From: Andrena cerasifolii | Lineage: Eukaryota; Arthropoda; Insecta; Hymenoptera; Andrenidae | NCBI RefSeq assembly: GCF_050908995.1 | Contig: NC_135120.1 | Coordinates: forward strand, 3,733,433-3,797,432 | Reading direction: 5' to 3' | DNA: 64,000 bases | Part shown: in pieces, positions 1 to 10,550 of the stretch | Layout of the letters: each line of letters opens with the position of its first letter | Position numbering within the stretch: position 1 is the stretch's first letter | Program-made: the position numbers and the translations under genes | Notes under the pieces: model-generated | Told to the model about the DNA's origin: nothing | The model's database searches: none | The model's input: only the letters and a program-made list of their open reading frames with translations

Positions 1-1072
1 CCCGACAGACCCGAATTCACCAAAAACATGCAGACAGAGCAAAACAAATAAGTAGTACCACCTGATCTCTATTTCTACTGAAATAACGGTTAAGGCTGCC
101 GTCTCATCGGGCCTTGAATGTATGCGTACGCTCACACAAGTTAGGAAAAGTGTTACGTATACGCGATGTAGTAAACAAACCGTTTCAACCAACTTACGTC
201 GTGGAATCGGCAAGAAGGAAGCTTTTGTGGGTATAGTTGCCTCCAGTAGACATCCGTGCAGACGGGTCTGGTGCGTTTGAACGCTAATAAGCACCGTACG
301 TTGAAATAATAATGAATTTATAACTCGTGTACTGAGACAGATTCGAGAAATGACAGAATTATGCTTCAAGGATTCTCCGTCACCGGCGCTAATGGTATAT
401 TCGCGCCATGTACCATCAGAACCGGTTCAAGTCCAAGCTAACCGATAAATGTAGGAAAGACATAGTTGCCGATACGTATCGAGAGTCATATCGCGTTGTT
501 GTCGCATTTCCCCTATTACTAATTTATGCTTATATAGTGACATTTCAACTTCATTTTATTTTGTAAATTATATGTTTCTCTCTTTGTCCGTGTGGGGAAT
601 ACTGTTAGCGTTGTTTAGCCCATCGAAACTAATTAGGGCGAACAGCGATACACAATATTGAATGTAATGTATTGTTCGAATATAATTACATCAAATCATT
701 TATGATAAATAATATACCACGTATAAATGAATTAAGTCTTGTTTTTGTCATTTTAGTTCCCTTTTTATGCAGTCGGGTTTTTAAATTTTTTAATAACATA
801 CTCCTGAGATTTTTCAGCTTAAAATGAGTTGAAACACGGTATAAATCGATTTATTTCTAGAACTGTACTAGATAATTGACTATAAATGTACCATTGCTAA
901 TCTGATAATGCTAAACATAATCCGATTTATACCGTTTAAATTTATTTTCATATGGAAAATCTCAACAGTACGTTACTGAAACGTTCATGTCGAAACGATA
1001 GAAAATGTGAACATTTTACATTCTATTAATATAAATAAAATACACAATCATTAAATATTTTAATATATATTT
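1..1072. other. No gene recognised
   Basis: I see no convincing coding region, RNA gene or element ends here. Base composition becomes AT-rich after about position 500. The right edge abuts the stop codon of the minus-strand RGG gene. Confidence 0.5.
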
Positions 1073-1267
1073 TTATTTATAAAAAAGAATTATTGATATA
1101 TAATTATTTGCCAACCCCCTTGCCCCCCCCCTTCCACCGCCCCAACCACCTCCGCGCCTTCCTCCTCCCCAACCACCTCCGCGCCTTTCTCCTCCCCAAC
1201 CGCCTCCGCGCCTTCCTCTCGACCCGCCTCCGCGCCGGTATGTCAGGTGTTTCAGTGCCTTTTTGAT
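1073..1267 (-). CDS. 3' exon of small coiled-coil/RGG protein gene
   Basis: Read on the minus strand, a splice acceptor (TTCCAG) at 1268-1273 opens an exon starting ATC AAA AAG GCA and ending in TAA at 1073-1075. After a short helix-like start (IKKALKHLTYRR) it is dominated by GGGWGG, GRRGG and ERRGG repeats, an RGG-box-like tail of the kind usual in RNA-binding proteins. It joins the exon at 1729-1863 in phase 0, giving a predicted protein of about 109 residues. On the plus strand the repeats appear as a C-rich minisatellite at about 1115-1235. I do not recognise the family. A similar IKKA-plus-Gly/Arg arrangement occurs at 55596-55795. It could be a host gene or a gene carried by a transposon; more exons may lie upstream. 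Confidence 0.5.
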   Translation of the reverse strand: MKKALKHLTYRRGGGSRGRRGGGWGGERRGGGWGGGRRGGGWGGGRGGARGLANNYISIILFYK

Positions 1268-1350
1268 CTGGAACAGTAACATAATAATTACATTTTCATA
1301 AAATTACATAACATAAAAAATATCGGACACAAACCAGATAATATTCACAC

Positions 1351-1678
1351 CGGAGTTGGGCAAAATGTAATCTAATTACAAATTACGATTAAAATGTAAT
1401 TGCGTAATTGATTACACATTATTTTCTGTAATCTTTAGGTAGTTGACCACAATATTATGTGTATTTGTGTAATTGATTACACATTATTTTCTGTAATCGT
1501 TAATTTAGGTAGTTGACAAAATATTATGTGTTGAAAATAATGTGTAATCAATTACACAAGTACACAAAATATTGTGGTAAACCACATAAATTAATGATTA
1601 CAGAAAATAATGTGTAATCAATTACGCAAGTACATTTTAATTGTAATTTGTAATTAGATTACATTTTGCCTAATTCTG
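1351..1678. mobile_element. hAT-type MITE, 328 bp, 8-bp target duplication
   Basis: Long inverted repeats start near C-GGAGTTGGGCAAAATG at 1351 and end with its complement at 1678, with arms of over 70 bp made of repeated TGTAATCAATTACAC-type blocks. The 8-bp sequence ATTCACAC lies immediately outside both ends (1343-1350 and 1679-1686). An 8-bp duplication with CAGRG-like termini fits the hAT superfamily. There is no coding sequence, so it is non-autonomous. It sits in the intron of the RGG gene, between 1268 and 1728. Confidence 0.85.
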
Positions 1679-1728
1679 ATTCACACTTATGCTATCACGG
1701 TCACATAAACCACATTGCACATAATTAC

Positions 1729-1863
1729 CTGTTGTAATTCCGCCCTCAACGTTATCACCTCCCTCTCCTTCGCCTCCTTCGTCTCATTTATCTCCTTTAC
1801 CTCCTCTTCCTCCTGTCCCTCCTTATCCTCCTCTCGCCTCGCTTCATTGAGCGCTTCTTTCAT
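1729..1863 (-). CDS. 5' exon of small coiled-coil/RGG protein gene
   Basis: The minus-strand exon lies between an acceptor (TTTCCAG) and a donor (CAACAG|GTAATT). It is 135 bases, starts with ATG at its first codon and reads MKEALNEARREEDKEGQEE followed by more Glu/Lys-rich residues ending in LRAELQQ. The composition and heptad-like spacing suggest a charged coiled coil. Splicing to 1073-1267 keeps the frame at phase 0. The ATG immediately follows the acceptor, so it could be an internal methionine with further exons upstream, or the acceptor could serve a 5'UTR intron. No family recognised. Confidence 0.5.
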
Positions 1864-1911
1864 CTGGAAATGAAATAATGAATGTATTATTTTATGACAA
1901 AAAGTAAGAGT

Positions 1912-2405
1912 ATATCGATGCGCGTTACGAAGAGTAACACGTTTCATTTTTTTCTTACGGACAACTGCATGTAGAAAAAATGAAACATGCTACTTTTGAG
2001 AAGTAACTTTTCGTAACGCGCGTCGATATGAACATGTAGGGTAATTCGCTCTCTAGAGTCCTCAAAGACAATGCCGCCAATAAGCCGCGCCTCGCTGAGT
2101 TTCGTGGAAGTGACGAATTCCACGTTCTGCATTTCTCAACAGATCTTTGCGAAAATGGCGTCAATGGATGGCGTGCAGATGAAAATGGCCCCAAGCTAAC
2201 TTCGTAATAATCCGATTTACATGACATTTGACATAATTTTGATCAGCAAAACGCCAGGAAATCATTAGTATCACCGCCATATCGATTCGATGAAGAATTC
2301 AGAATTTTTAACATGCCGTAGTGAATCTCGTCTCGAGCGTCGAAATCCACGAAACTCAGCGAGACGCGGCATATTGGCAGCATCGCCTTTGAAGACTCTA
2401 GCCAG
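1912..2405. repeat. Two nested inverted-repeat pairs 5' of the MULE-like gene
   Basis: One pair is 1912-1950 against about 1974-2029 (ATATCGATGCGCGTTACGAA and its complement). A second pair is about 2048-2105 against 2344-2405, sharing CACGAAACTCAGCGAG and GACTCTAG cores. They may be remnants of terminal inverted repeats or fold-back insertions next to the transposase gene, but no target duplication was found. Confidence 0.5.
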
Positions 2406-2710
2406 AGAAACACTCTGTATAACAGTATACAATATAATACTTACGTTATTCATATTGTCCATTTATCGTAAACTGCTTGTATATCCGCGTCATTTGCGTT
2501 CTTTCAACGGAATGACTCTCTACGCAACGGACTGTTTGCGCCGTTGCCTGGTTTGTAGAGCGTCATTTGATTCAGAATGCACCACAGATGAATCTTTGAA
2601 TTCACGTTCACGGTTTGTGTTTACATTTTTTTGCAACGGGCACAAGGATTTTGAGTTGTGTTGCGTTGCGTTGTACTGTGTTTGTGTTGTGTTTGTTGGT
2701 TTAGTGTAAA

Positions 2711-4075
2711 ATGAGTGACACTCGAAATGTGGATATGCAGGACGTGCCGAAAGATATGGACAATAATACTCCGTTTCGTTCGCGACATTTACGTTCGTAC
2801 GCAAAGACATTGTCGAAACGGAGAATACATCGCCATAAGAGAAGGTCTCTAGCCCTTCAGAAGAAACAAGAAAGCGCAAAGACGGCAGGTGATACTGCCG
2901 TAGGACAACGTACAGAAGAAGTGGCCGAGGAGCGTATAGTAGAGGAACCATCAACATCCGATGGACGAAATCATACGCATCAAGAGATACTGTACTTGCC
3001 ATCTGATGAAGATACTGATACGGCCAGTTCGGGAGAAAGTGAAGAGGCGCTTGAAGAATTTGCTATAGAAAGTAACGAAGAAGAAAACTTCGTTATAGAA
3101 AAAGTTGCGAAGAACGAGCCACAAGAGCAATCGCGCCTCCTAAATAGCAACGATATAATGAATTTCGCAAATGTGCTTACTCAATTGCAAAAAATAAGTA
3201 AGCATGCAAAAGCTACGGAAGACTGTGGCATTGAACACCTACGCATAACTGGTGTGAAACGGCGTGGCTTCAAGAGCATCTTCAGCGTCATGTGCACTTT
3301 ATGTCATTACAAAGCTGAAATCTGCAATCAATCGGACGAAGCCGAAGAAGTGGATTGCAATCAGGGCGCCGTTAATGCAACAATTTTATGTGGAGGCAGC
3401 TATGCCCACTTGGAACACACTTTTGCAGGAGTGAACGTACGTTGCATGTCGAAGAGAGACTTTGTGAAGAATCAAGATGAATTCGTCAAGTCCGCAATTG
3501 CCGCTGCAGAAGAAGAGATGTTAGCAGCGGCTGAAGAAGAAAAACGTTTGGCGATTGAAAGAGGCGACGTTCTTCCCGGGTCAGGGACCCCTCACATCCC
3601 CGTTGTGGCCGACGGAAGCTGGATGAAGAGATACTACCGCAGTGGATGTTACGATTCTGCGTCTGGAGTCGGCGTAATAGTTGGCTATCACACGAAAAAA
3701 GTTTTATTTTACGGCGTTCGAAACAAAGTTTGCAGAATTTGTCGGATTGCTGCAAAAAACGAGAAAGAACCCCGAAAGCACACATGTTTCAAAAACTGGA
3801 AAACATCTCGAGCATCGACTGCTATGGAAAGCGATGCTATAGTAGAAGGATTCAACACTAGCGTAGAAAAACGTGGGCTCGTTTATTCTACACTGATTGC
3901 TGATGGGGACAGTAGCGTGTATAAGAAGATTATTGATGCGGACCCATATAAGAGACAGATTCGTGTAAAAAAGATTGAAGGCACGAATCATTTGTTGCGA
4001 AACTTTTGCACAAAAATGAAAGCGATTGTAAAAAAAGACCACATCTGGACCATTGAGACAAACTGTGGAAAGTAG
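2711..4075 (+). pseudogene. Mutator-like transposase, N-terminal part (frameshifted)
   Basis: An open frame of 454 codons starts at ATG 2711. Residues 1-60 are basic and about 60-160 are acidic. A Cys-containing region follows (VMCTLCHYKAEIC near 195), then the core VVADGSWMKRYYRSGCYD, VGVIVGYHTKKVLFYGVRNK and VCRICR near 300-345, and SDAIVEGF and LIADGDSSVYKKI near 375-405. I recognise this as the Mutator-like transposase domain found in many insect, mollusc and cnidarian elements. The candidate Asp residues (ADGSW, DGDSS) are present. The frame ends at TAG 4073-4075, but the continuing protein reads in a frame shifted by one base from about 4053, so a single-base indel near 4050-4055 has split the gene. 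Confidence 0.8.
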
Positions 4076-5085
4076 CATTCGCCGGATGCGCACGGACATC
4101 GTGAATGCCGCAAAGTTTAGATACAATCAGAATGTATCAATCGACGAGAGAACGAAGAATTTGTATGGCGACATACAGAATGTTCCAAGCCACGTGTTTG
4201 GTGAACACGCAGAGTGTGCAAGACTAGAATATTTCTGCGATGGAAAGAATAAAGAGAATGAGAAAAACATCGTTCCAGACTTGTTGAAAATTGGAGTGTA
4301 CCAGGACGTGAAAGAAATACTTCGTCCACTATTAGCTCATGCGGAGAGCTTACTCTATAATACTACTAATAACGCTGTGGAAAGTTTGAACGGACTAATT
4401 GCCAAGTACACTGGCGGAAAAAGATTAAATTTCACCGAAAGAGGATCTTATACAGGGAGATGTGCTGCTGCTGTCGTGGAGTACAACAGTAACCAAGTGC
4501 ACTCGCGATTGGATGCGGTTATGAAGAAGAAAACGCCCGAGGTTGTTCGCCAAATTGAAGAAAAGAAGAAGAAAGAAAAGGAAAAGAGAGCTGCAAAACA
4601 GAAGGAAACGAAGGCCGCGCGATATGTACGCAAGCAATTGCCCTCACAGAAAGATTCTGATTATGGACAAAATGCACAAAAGCCAAACATGCCATCAGAA
4701 ATGTATGAACTGGAGCGGGAAAAGCATATGCAAATGCTCAGTGAGTGGCAAGACAAAAGACATGCTATTGAAGAAGAAACCATCGGACAAGCAAAGAACC
4801 GCAGATGGTTGCAGTACAGGTCCAAATTGTTGACAGCATCCAATTTTGGACAAGTGTGTCGTCGCCGACCTGACACGTTTTGCGCAAATGCAGTAAAATC
4901 ATTTCTGTATCCGAAGATAATTAGTGCACCCGCGGTGGAATACGGGAAAGAATGCGAGAAAATTGCTCGCGAAGTATTGAAGAAGCAATATACAGATATT
5001 GCAGAATGTGGAATTTTCATCGACAGCTGCATCCCCTTCTTAGGAGCTTCACCGAATGGTATCATCGGTCAAGAGGGTATTGTCG
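4056..5085 (+). pseudogene. Mutator-like transposase C-terminus fused to YqaJ-like nuclease (truncated)
   Basis: This is the shifted-frame continuation of the preceding ORF. The first part (SIRRMRTDIVNAAKFRYNQN, then NNAVESLNGLIAKYTGGK) completes the transposase region. A Lys/Glu-rich linker follows. From about 4795 comes a YqaJ/lambda-exonuclease-like domain: RWLQYRSKLLTASNFGQVC, a central AVEYGKECEKIAREVL helix and FIDSCIPFLGASPNGIIG, where ASPNG replaces the usual SPDG metal-binding motif. Homology stops near 5085 and unrelated sequence leads to a stop at 5112-5114, so the nuclease is missing its C-terminal half. The fusion is known in this transposon group; this copy cannot be functional. 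Confidence 0.75.
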
Positions 5086-5114
5086 TCGGCCGAATCCTCC
5101 TAGTCCTCCCATAG

Positions 5115-5717
5115 ATCCTCGTAGCCCAATCAGGATGGAGGATGCATCAGATCCGAGCGGTAGGCCGTCCTTCGGATGTCCATACGCCCCTGCGAATCGG
5201 CGTCTATCTTCCTCTCCGTCCTCGAGTGGTGGTGGAAACTCGGTGGAAGCGCGCTTTTCCGTTACACACCGGGGTCCGCACGTGGGAAGAGAAAGTAGGC
5301 TCTACTCCGGGGATCGAGAAAATAACCCTTGAAGGAAATTTATGACTTTCTTAGCGTCGCCGACACTTCTGGAGTCAATCGACACTCGTTTCGGGTCTAT
5401 TAATATTGGGACTCAGCCTAAGAACTTTCCCACGCATGTCACCCGCATCGCGTATTCTTAACAATACTCTTCTTGTTCACACGCAACCATCAGCTTTCAA
5501 ATTTCGCTCCTGATTTACCTATCGATTATATACATTTCCGTGGCTACGTTCGCGTGGTCACGCAACACCACCAATACGATGCCACTTCCGATGCAGCGAG
5601 CACGCAGCAAACGCCGAAACTCAAGGCGTGAAGCAGTCACTGCGCTCTCGCTGCATCGGAAATGAAAGGATTCTAGGGAATTCTCTGCATCACCAATGAC
5701 GCGCAGTAACCAAAGTT
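5115..5717. other. Unrecognised sequence after the truncated MULE
   Basis: The truncated nuclease frame gives way at about 5085 to unrelated sequence. Short open frames in 5090-5345 are Pro/Arg/Ser-rich and resemble nothing I know. From 5570 the sequence is GC-richer with repeated CGCAG motifs. Confidence 0.4.
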
Positions 5718-5897
5718 GCGTTTTAACGTGACACTAAAGTCATGACATTCACTGTCGTGACACTGTATTACAGCGTGAATCAAATTGTTACAACATCGTC
5801 ACGGTTCATAGATGTCACGATGTTGTAACATTTGATTCACGCTGTAATACAATGTCACGACAGCGAATGTCATGACTTTAGTGTCACGTCAAAACGC
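5718..5897. repeat. Near-perfect 180-bp palindrome (fold-back MITE)
   Basis: Arms of about 82 bp begin GCGTTTTAACGTGACACTAA at 5718 and end with the complement TTAGTGTCACGTCAAAACGC at 5897. They flank a loop of under 20 bases near 5800-5818. Only a few mismatches separate the arms. No clear duplication flanks it; imperfect symmetry may extend to about 5713-5902. It would extrude a long hairpin. Confidence 0.8.
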
Positions 5898-6468
5898 ACC
5901 TTAAAACGGAACGGTTGTCTCTGCACTTCATGTGCATTATGCGTGAATCGGAACGCACCCTATATCGCGGGAGGACAGGACAAGCGAATTCAGCGAATAC
6001 CGCGGTGTTCGGGGTTACCCCGCGTTCGCATTTCCCCCACTCTCCTTTACATACTTATTCAATTAAATTGATACCTGGACACCTTCGATAATGCATGAAT
6101 TTAATCAGTGTTTCTTGTATTATACATATGGGTTGCCGAATAGGGAATCCACCCTATATACAGATGCCGCGACCGGACGCGATAACGCGTGCCGTTTGTT
6201 AATTGCGCTGTTGTTTTTTATCTAGGCGAGAAATTAATACGAGTTCATTGTACGGTCAGTTTATTGTACGGCATCGAAGCCAATCAATCTTCAACACTAA
6301 AACGTTAACGGGCTCTTGCAATCACTGTTCCCATCCCTCTCCTGATCCCACATACACAAAGTACTATAAATATAATACATATAAATCGGCAATGCGGTGC
6401 AAATGGTTTGTTTTCGTAGTTGTTAAACTTGCGTAGAATTTATCCTTAAATCTGTCCCGCGATAAGAC
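5898..6468. other. No gene recognised
   Basis: Short frames only; I see no family signature, splice-supported exon or element end. The segment ends at the AGAC target duplication (6465-6468) of the solo LTR. Confidence 0.4.
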
Positions 6469-7388
6469 TGTTACGAACCGGGGCTGCGGCAACGCGAGAG
6501 GCCGGCGAGAAGGGTATTTCCCAAGGAATACGGTTTATGAATTTCTTAGTTAGGTGCGCGGACGAACCTGATGCGAAATCAGGGAGCCGTAGGAGGGTTA
6601 AAATGTGGACGAACCCGATGCGAAATCGGGGAGCCACTGGGTTGGTAAAGATTCCTTGTTTTGGTGTTGGAGATGAACGAACCTAATGCGGAATCAGGCA
6701 GTCACAGGAAATATTAGTAATGCCTCGTAACTCTTAATTAAAGTTTGATACAACTCGAGCGGTAAAGTTGTATCAGTGGGTGAGTGCTACTAATATTATA
6801 AGCATCGCTGGGTAATAGATGGGTTAACGAATCTACTCGATTTACAAGTGAACACCATTAGTATATTCAATAAGTAATTATTGTACAAATATAAGTGTCG
6901 CGATTAGTGATTAAATAATGTAGTTACCAATATTTGCACGGTGTTAACGCACTGGCGATGCGGGGCGTAAGAATGGTTATTTCAATTGTAACCCAAAATA
7001 TAACTGAACTAGGGGATTCTGTGAGGTTAACTATTGGTTCGTAAGGCGACTCGAGCCCGATCCTGCTGAATCTAACCAACTCTGTACGAGCGTGACACGA
7101 CGCGACTCTACGCGTGACTTCACTGCTTTGAACCAAAGAGGGTTGAAACTAAAGGGTTTATATAGTCCCAAAATGAGTGGGGATTCGTTACAAATCTCCA
7201 TATAAGGAAATCCGTATAGGTCGTCGTCGCGTCACGCCCGTTCCCATGGTCGTGATCCAGATGGTTGAGATCATGACTCCCCTTAGTGGTTTGTGATAAG
7301 CGAAAGGATTTTAGGGCGTTTTCCCTTCGCAGACGCGAGCTCGAAAAATTCTTGAGAGCGGCGTATGGGAAATTCCACATACGTAACA
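6469..7388. mobile_element. Solo LTR, 920 bp, AGAC duplication
   Basis: The segment begins TGTTACGAACC and ends TACGTAACA, a TG...CA pair with complementary 7-bp tips. It is flanked by AGAC at 6465-6468 and 7389-7392. A 4-bp duplication fits the Ty3/gypsy superfamily. Near 6550-6715 there are three diverged copies of a unit like GACGAACCTGATGCGAAATC. No internal gag-pol is attached, so this looks like the product of LTR-LTR recombination. Transcription direction is not determined. Confidence 0.8.
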
Positions 7389-7487
7389 AGACTGTTCATT
7401 GCTGTTGATAATGAACCTTTGTAATTTATAATATTAAAAATCATGTGATGTCAATCCCTGTACAAATTATCTTTGTAAAAAGAAGTG

Positions 7488-8190
7488 AGATCCCCATAAA
7501 AGAAACTTCAAAAAAGTAAAAAAAAATACGCCAAGTACATGAAATCAAATAAATCACAAAAAAAATGGAAGATAATAATAATTACAAAATAAAAAAAAGA
7601 TGTAAAATCAAAATGAGCTGCAAGTATATAAAGGTGCTTTCCCGCTGCGTGCAAAGGCGACACTGTGTAACACAATAAAAGACAAAAAAGATGGCCGGGC
7701 CTGGAAGTCAAATACTTGGCATGGCCAGGCAAGATCAAGGTGTCGATGAATAAGAACTATTTAAAAACCGGAAACTAATGAAAGTGTTCGCAATGTGTCG
7801 AAATTTTATTTAAATTAATGAATTATTAGCTATACGCCTGTCAAAGGCAAGGTATTGGTGCCAATGAATGATCTTAGAATTATCTAAAAACGCAACAGAA
7901 TGAAAGGGTACTCGTATATTGTCAGAGTTTTAAATTGACAAATTATCTGAAAGCCTGCGAGAGGGAAGGTATGGGTAGTGATGATCTGAGAATAATACCT
8001 TGCCACGCCACGTCGCCTTTGCACGCTGCAGGAAAGCACCTTTATGTACTTGCAGCTCATTTTGATTTCACATTTTTTTTTATTTTGTAATTATTATTAT
8101 CTTCCATTTTATTGTGATTTAATTGATTTCACGTACCTGGCGTATTTTTTTACTTTTTTGAAGTTTTTTATGGGGATATGTACTTACAAA
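7488..8190. repeat. Fold-back dispersed repeat with about 190-bp arms
   Basis: The left arm (about 7488-7668: AACTTCAAAAAAGTAAAAA, TACGCCAAGTACATGAAATC, ending near GGTGCTTTCCCGCTGCG) recurs as its complement at about 7998-8180. Related single arms occur at 11384-11545 and 53622-53826, where similarity extends further left (TAATTTATAATATTGAAAAT, also present at 7418). The spacer has two diverged direct repeats. No transposase is visible, so it is a non-autonomous element. Confidence 0.7.
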
Positions 8191-8777
8191 AAATATTTTT
8201 AAAAAGAAACGATTTTTTCAACCCGTCTAACCGGAATGACCCCTTAAGCACAAGCTTTGAACTGCATGTAGACTGCAAATTATAAGCTAAGTCTCCCACT
8301 GGATTTATAATATCCAGATCGAAGTAATTACATCAGATTCGCAAAGGTAAACGAAATCAAAGGGATAAAATTCAATATATTAATAATAAAAATACATGTT
8401 CGTGTACATTAAATAAACAACTAGTTTATTCATTATTATATTATACATGTATAATCAGTTAGGTTAAATATTATGTACAACTTTCTTATCTATAAAATAA
8501 ATAAATATTATGACAAATACTTGAATAATCAACAATATACAACTTTTATACAAATTTAGTATAAATATTAGTTAATTATTTATTTAAATGTCAGTTTTTT
8601 ATTTACTAGTTCTTACTTCCAAATTAAGAATGCCAACATCAAGAGATTTCATATAGTTGACTACAAAAAAGGGATGTCACTTATTAAACTCATAGTTTAG
8701 TTAAATTACAAGCCATTTGTACTGATTGTACCTAACTTACTTATTTTGACTACAGTTTTTACAAATATTCACAATAA
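8191..8777. other. AT-rich flank downstream of the ISCA1 exon
   Basis: No coding region seen. As the ISCA1 exon ends at 8778 on the minus strand, this region probably includes its 3' UTR. Several minus-strand AATAAA hexamers (TTTATT on the plus strand, for example near 8428 and 8580) could act as polyadenylation signals. Confidence 0.4.
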
Positions 8778-9032
8778 TCAAACAGAGAAGCTTTCTCCAC
8801 ATCCGCAAGTTCCTTTAATGTTTGGATTATTGAAAATAAATTCAGAACTTAATTTAGATTCCACGTAGTCCATTTCGGTGCCTAAGAGAGATAGCTGTGC
8901 CTTTTTGTCAATCATAATGCGAACGCCGTCCTGAATAACTTCTTCATCAAGTTTTGATTTTTCTTTGGCATAATCAAGAGTATAACTCAAGCCATTACAT
9001 CCTCGTTGTTTCACGCCGACTCTTAAACCGAT
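8778..9032 (-). CDS. ISCA1: Last coding exon of ISCA1, iron-sulfur cluster assembly protein
   Basis: The minus-strand exon starts after a splice acceptor (GTTTCAG, 9033-9039) and ends with TGA at 8778-8780. It encodes 84 residues: IGLRVGVKQRGCNGLSYTLD, then EEVIQDGVRI, KKAQLSLLGTEMDYVESKL and the invariant tail NIKGTCGCGESFSV. The Cys of RGCNGL and the two of GTCGCGE are the metal/cluster ligands of A-type carriers (IscA/HesB family). ISCA1 acts in mitochondria with ISCA2 and IBA57 in maturing [4Fe-4S] proteins. The open frame running upstream to 9146 reads intron. Exons encoding the mitochondrial presequence and the start of the fold are not visible nearby, so they lie beyond long, transposon-filled introns or are lost. 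Confidence 0.9.
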   Translation of the reverse strand: MGLRVGVKQRGCNGLSYTLDYAKEKSKLDEEVIQDGVRIMIDKKAQLSLLGTEMDYVESKLSSEFIFNNPNIKGTCGCGESFSV

Positions 9033-9379
9033 CTGAAACACGAAATACAATTTTGGTTTCTCAACAAAATTTGTTGCCTCGAAAAAAATAGCGTCTATCA
9101 CTTTGAATGTGACAATTTGGCGAGGATTAGAGAGATTCCGTTTCAAGTCGGTCTGGGTTAGGTCTGGGTTATGTCCAGTTTTCCCCGCACTTTGTGTACA
9201 CAGCAGTACCCCGTTAATATGGAAAGAAATGGACTAAATATGGAATGAATCATCCCGCCCACTTTAGCTCAGGTCAGTGTCGAGCAGAGTTGCCATATGA
9301 AGGGAATTAATGGCGGCGTAAGCATGCCATGACGTAGTATGGAGTACGAGGAGGGGAACACCTACAGCAAAACAGAATA
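9033..9379. other. Probable ISCA1 intron sequence
   Basis: The sequence upstream of the ISCA1 acceptor on the minus strand shows no further ISCA1-like exon. It ends at the TA duplication of the MITE at 9380. Confidence 0.45.
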
Positions 9380-10369
9380 CAGTCGAACCTCGATAACTCC
9401 AAAATTATCATAATTTCCTTCCAGTCCGGTGTAAAGGTAGGATCTCCTACCCGCGATTGGTCGCAGCGATTTGACCCAGCGACTACTGGGCCTAGGCTGA
9501 ATCTCCTTGCCTGCGACCAGTGGTGTGCGGGTAGCCGACTTTTCGGGCTCGGGACGGACCGGAAACTTACGAAAGTATCGCGACCCCGCCCGAAATTTTC
9601 CGGCCTGTCCCGAGGGCTAGGGACCCGAGCTTCGGGACGATCCGCACACTCCTACCTGCGACCAAGTCCATTGCCACAGTGGGCAGAATCCCGAAAAACA
9701 AGGAAACGAGTCAGAATTCAAAAGTTGGGGAAAACGTAAGAAATGAGAAACTCGGCCCAATGTTGCGATTTTGATTTTTCCCAGATGATTAAATGAATTG
9801 TCGATCTCAATTTCGGTCGAAAAAATGGCTTTTTTCACATATTTCCATAGATTTCACCCGACTACTGAACCGATTTAAAAAATTTTGTCAGGTACATTTG
9901 TTGGTGGTTCAATTATCTTTAATTTGATGTAATTTTCGACCAAATCGGACATTTGCAACACGAAATATTCGCAATTAAGTGCGACCACCTTTTTGATAGG
10001 CAGGTAAAAAGTTCACCCGTCAATATCTCGAAAACGTTATCCATAGAAATTTGTGGACCTTATCTTCGGAATCAGCGGGTCATTTTACATAAGAAAAAAT
10101 AGTGGTATCTGCTGCGCAAAATGACTAGTGTTATTTGTATATATGTAAGTAGTACATATTATAAGTTACAATAAACAATTGACCTTTAAAGCTTGAATTT
10201 GTCTTGCTTTACAGCTTCACAAGTCGAAAAATTAACAGTCGTAAAAAGCCTCCATAAGTCAAATTTTCGTTTGTTGAACCTCTCTTACTTGAAAACTCGA
10301 TAAGCCGAAAGCTCTATAATTCGAAAAAAAATCCCTTTCCTTGAGATTCGAGTTATCGAGGTTGGACTG
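9380..10369. mobile_element. Pogo/Tigger-like non-autonomous element, TA duplication
   Basis: Terminal repeats read CAGTCGAACCTCGATAACTC at 9380 and the complement of CAGTCCAACCTCGATAACTC ending at 10369. TA lies on both outer sides (9378-9379 and 10370-10371). CAGTNNAACCTCGATAA termini with a TA target are typical of Tigger/pogo elements. Subterminal copies of the same motif occur near 10260-10330. The 990-bp body has no transposase frame. Confidence 0.75.
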
Positions 10370-10550
10370 TATTTGTGTTGGTGACGTGGTGACGTACCAC
10401 AATTCATCGCATGGCGATTGGCGTGCACAAGTCGTATTAGGCCCATTCCACACTATCAAGTCGGACGAGTATGGACGCTCAGGGATATGATTTTGATCGA
10501 GACCGGACCATGACCGGACCGATATTGTGGATCTGGTCTTAGTGTTTATA

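Noticed and set aside
2520..3002. 160-codon minus-strand frame over the MULE start
   Set aside because: It is antisense to a recognised transposase and lacks any family signature.
9033..9146. ISCA1 start at the ATG near 9146
   Set aside because: Residues before IGLRVGVK do not resemble ISCA1 and a good splice acceptor sits exactly at the homology edge, so this is intron.
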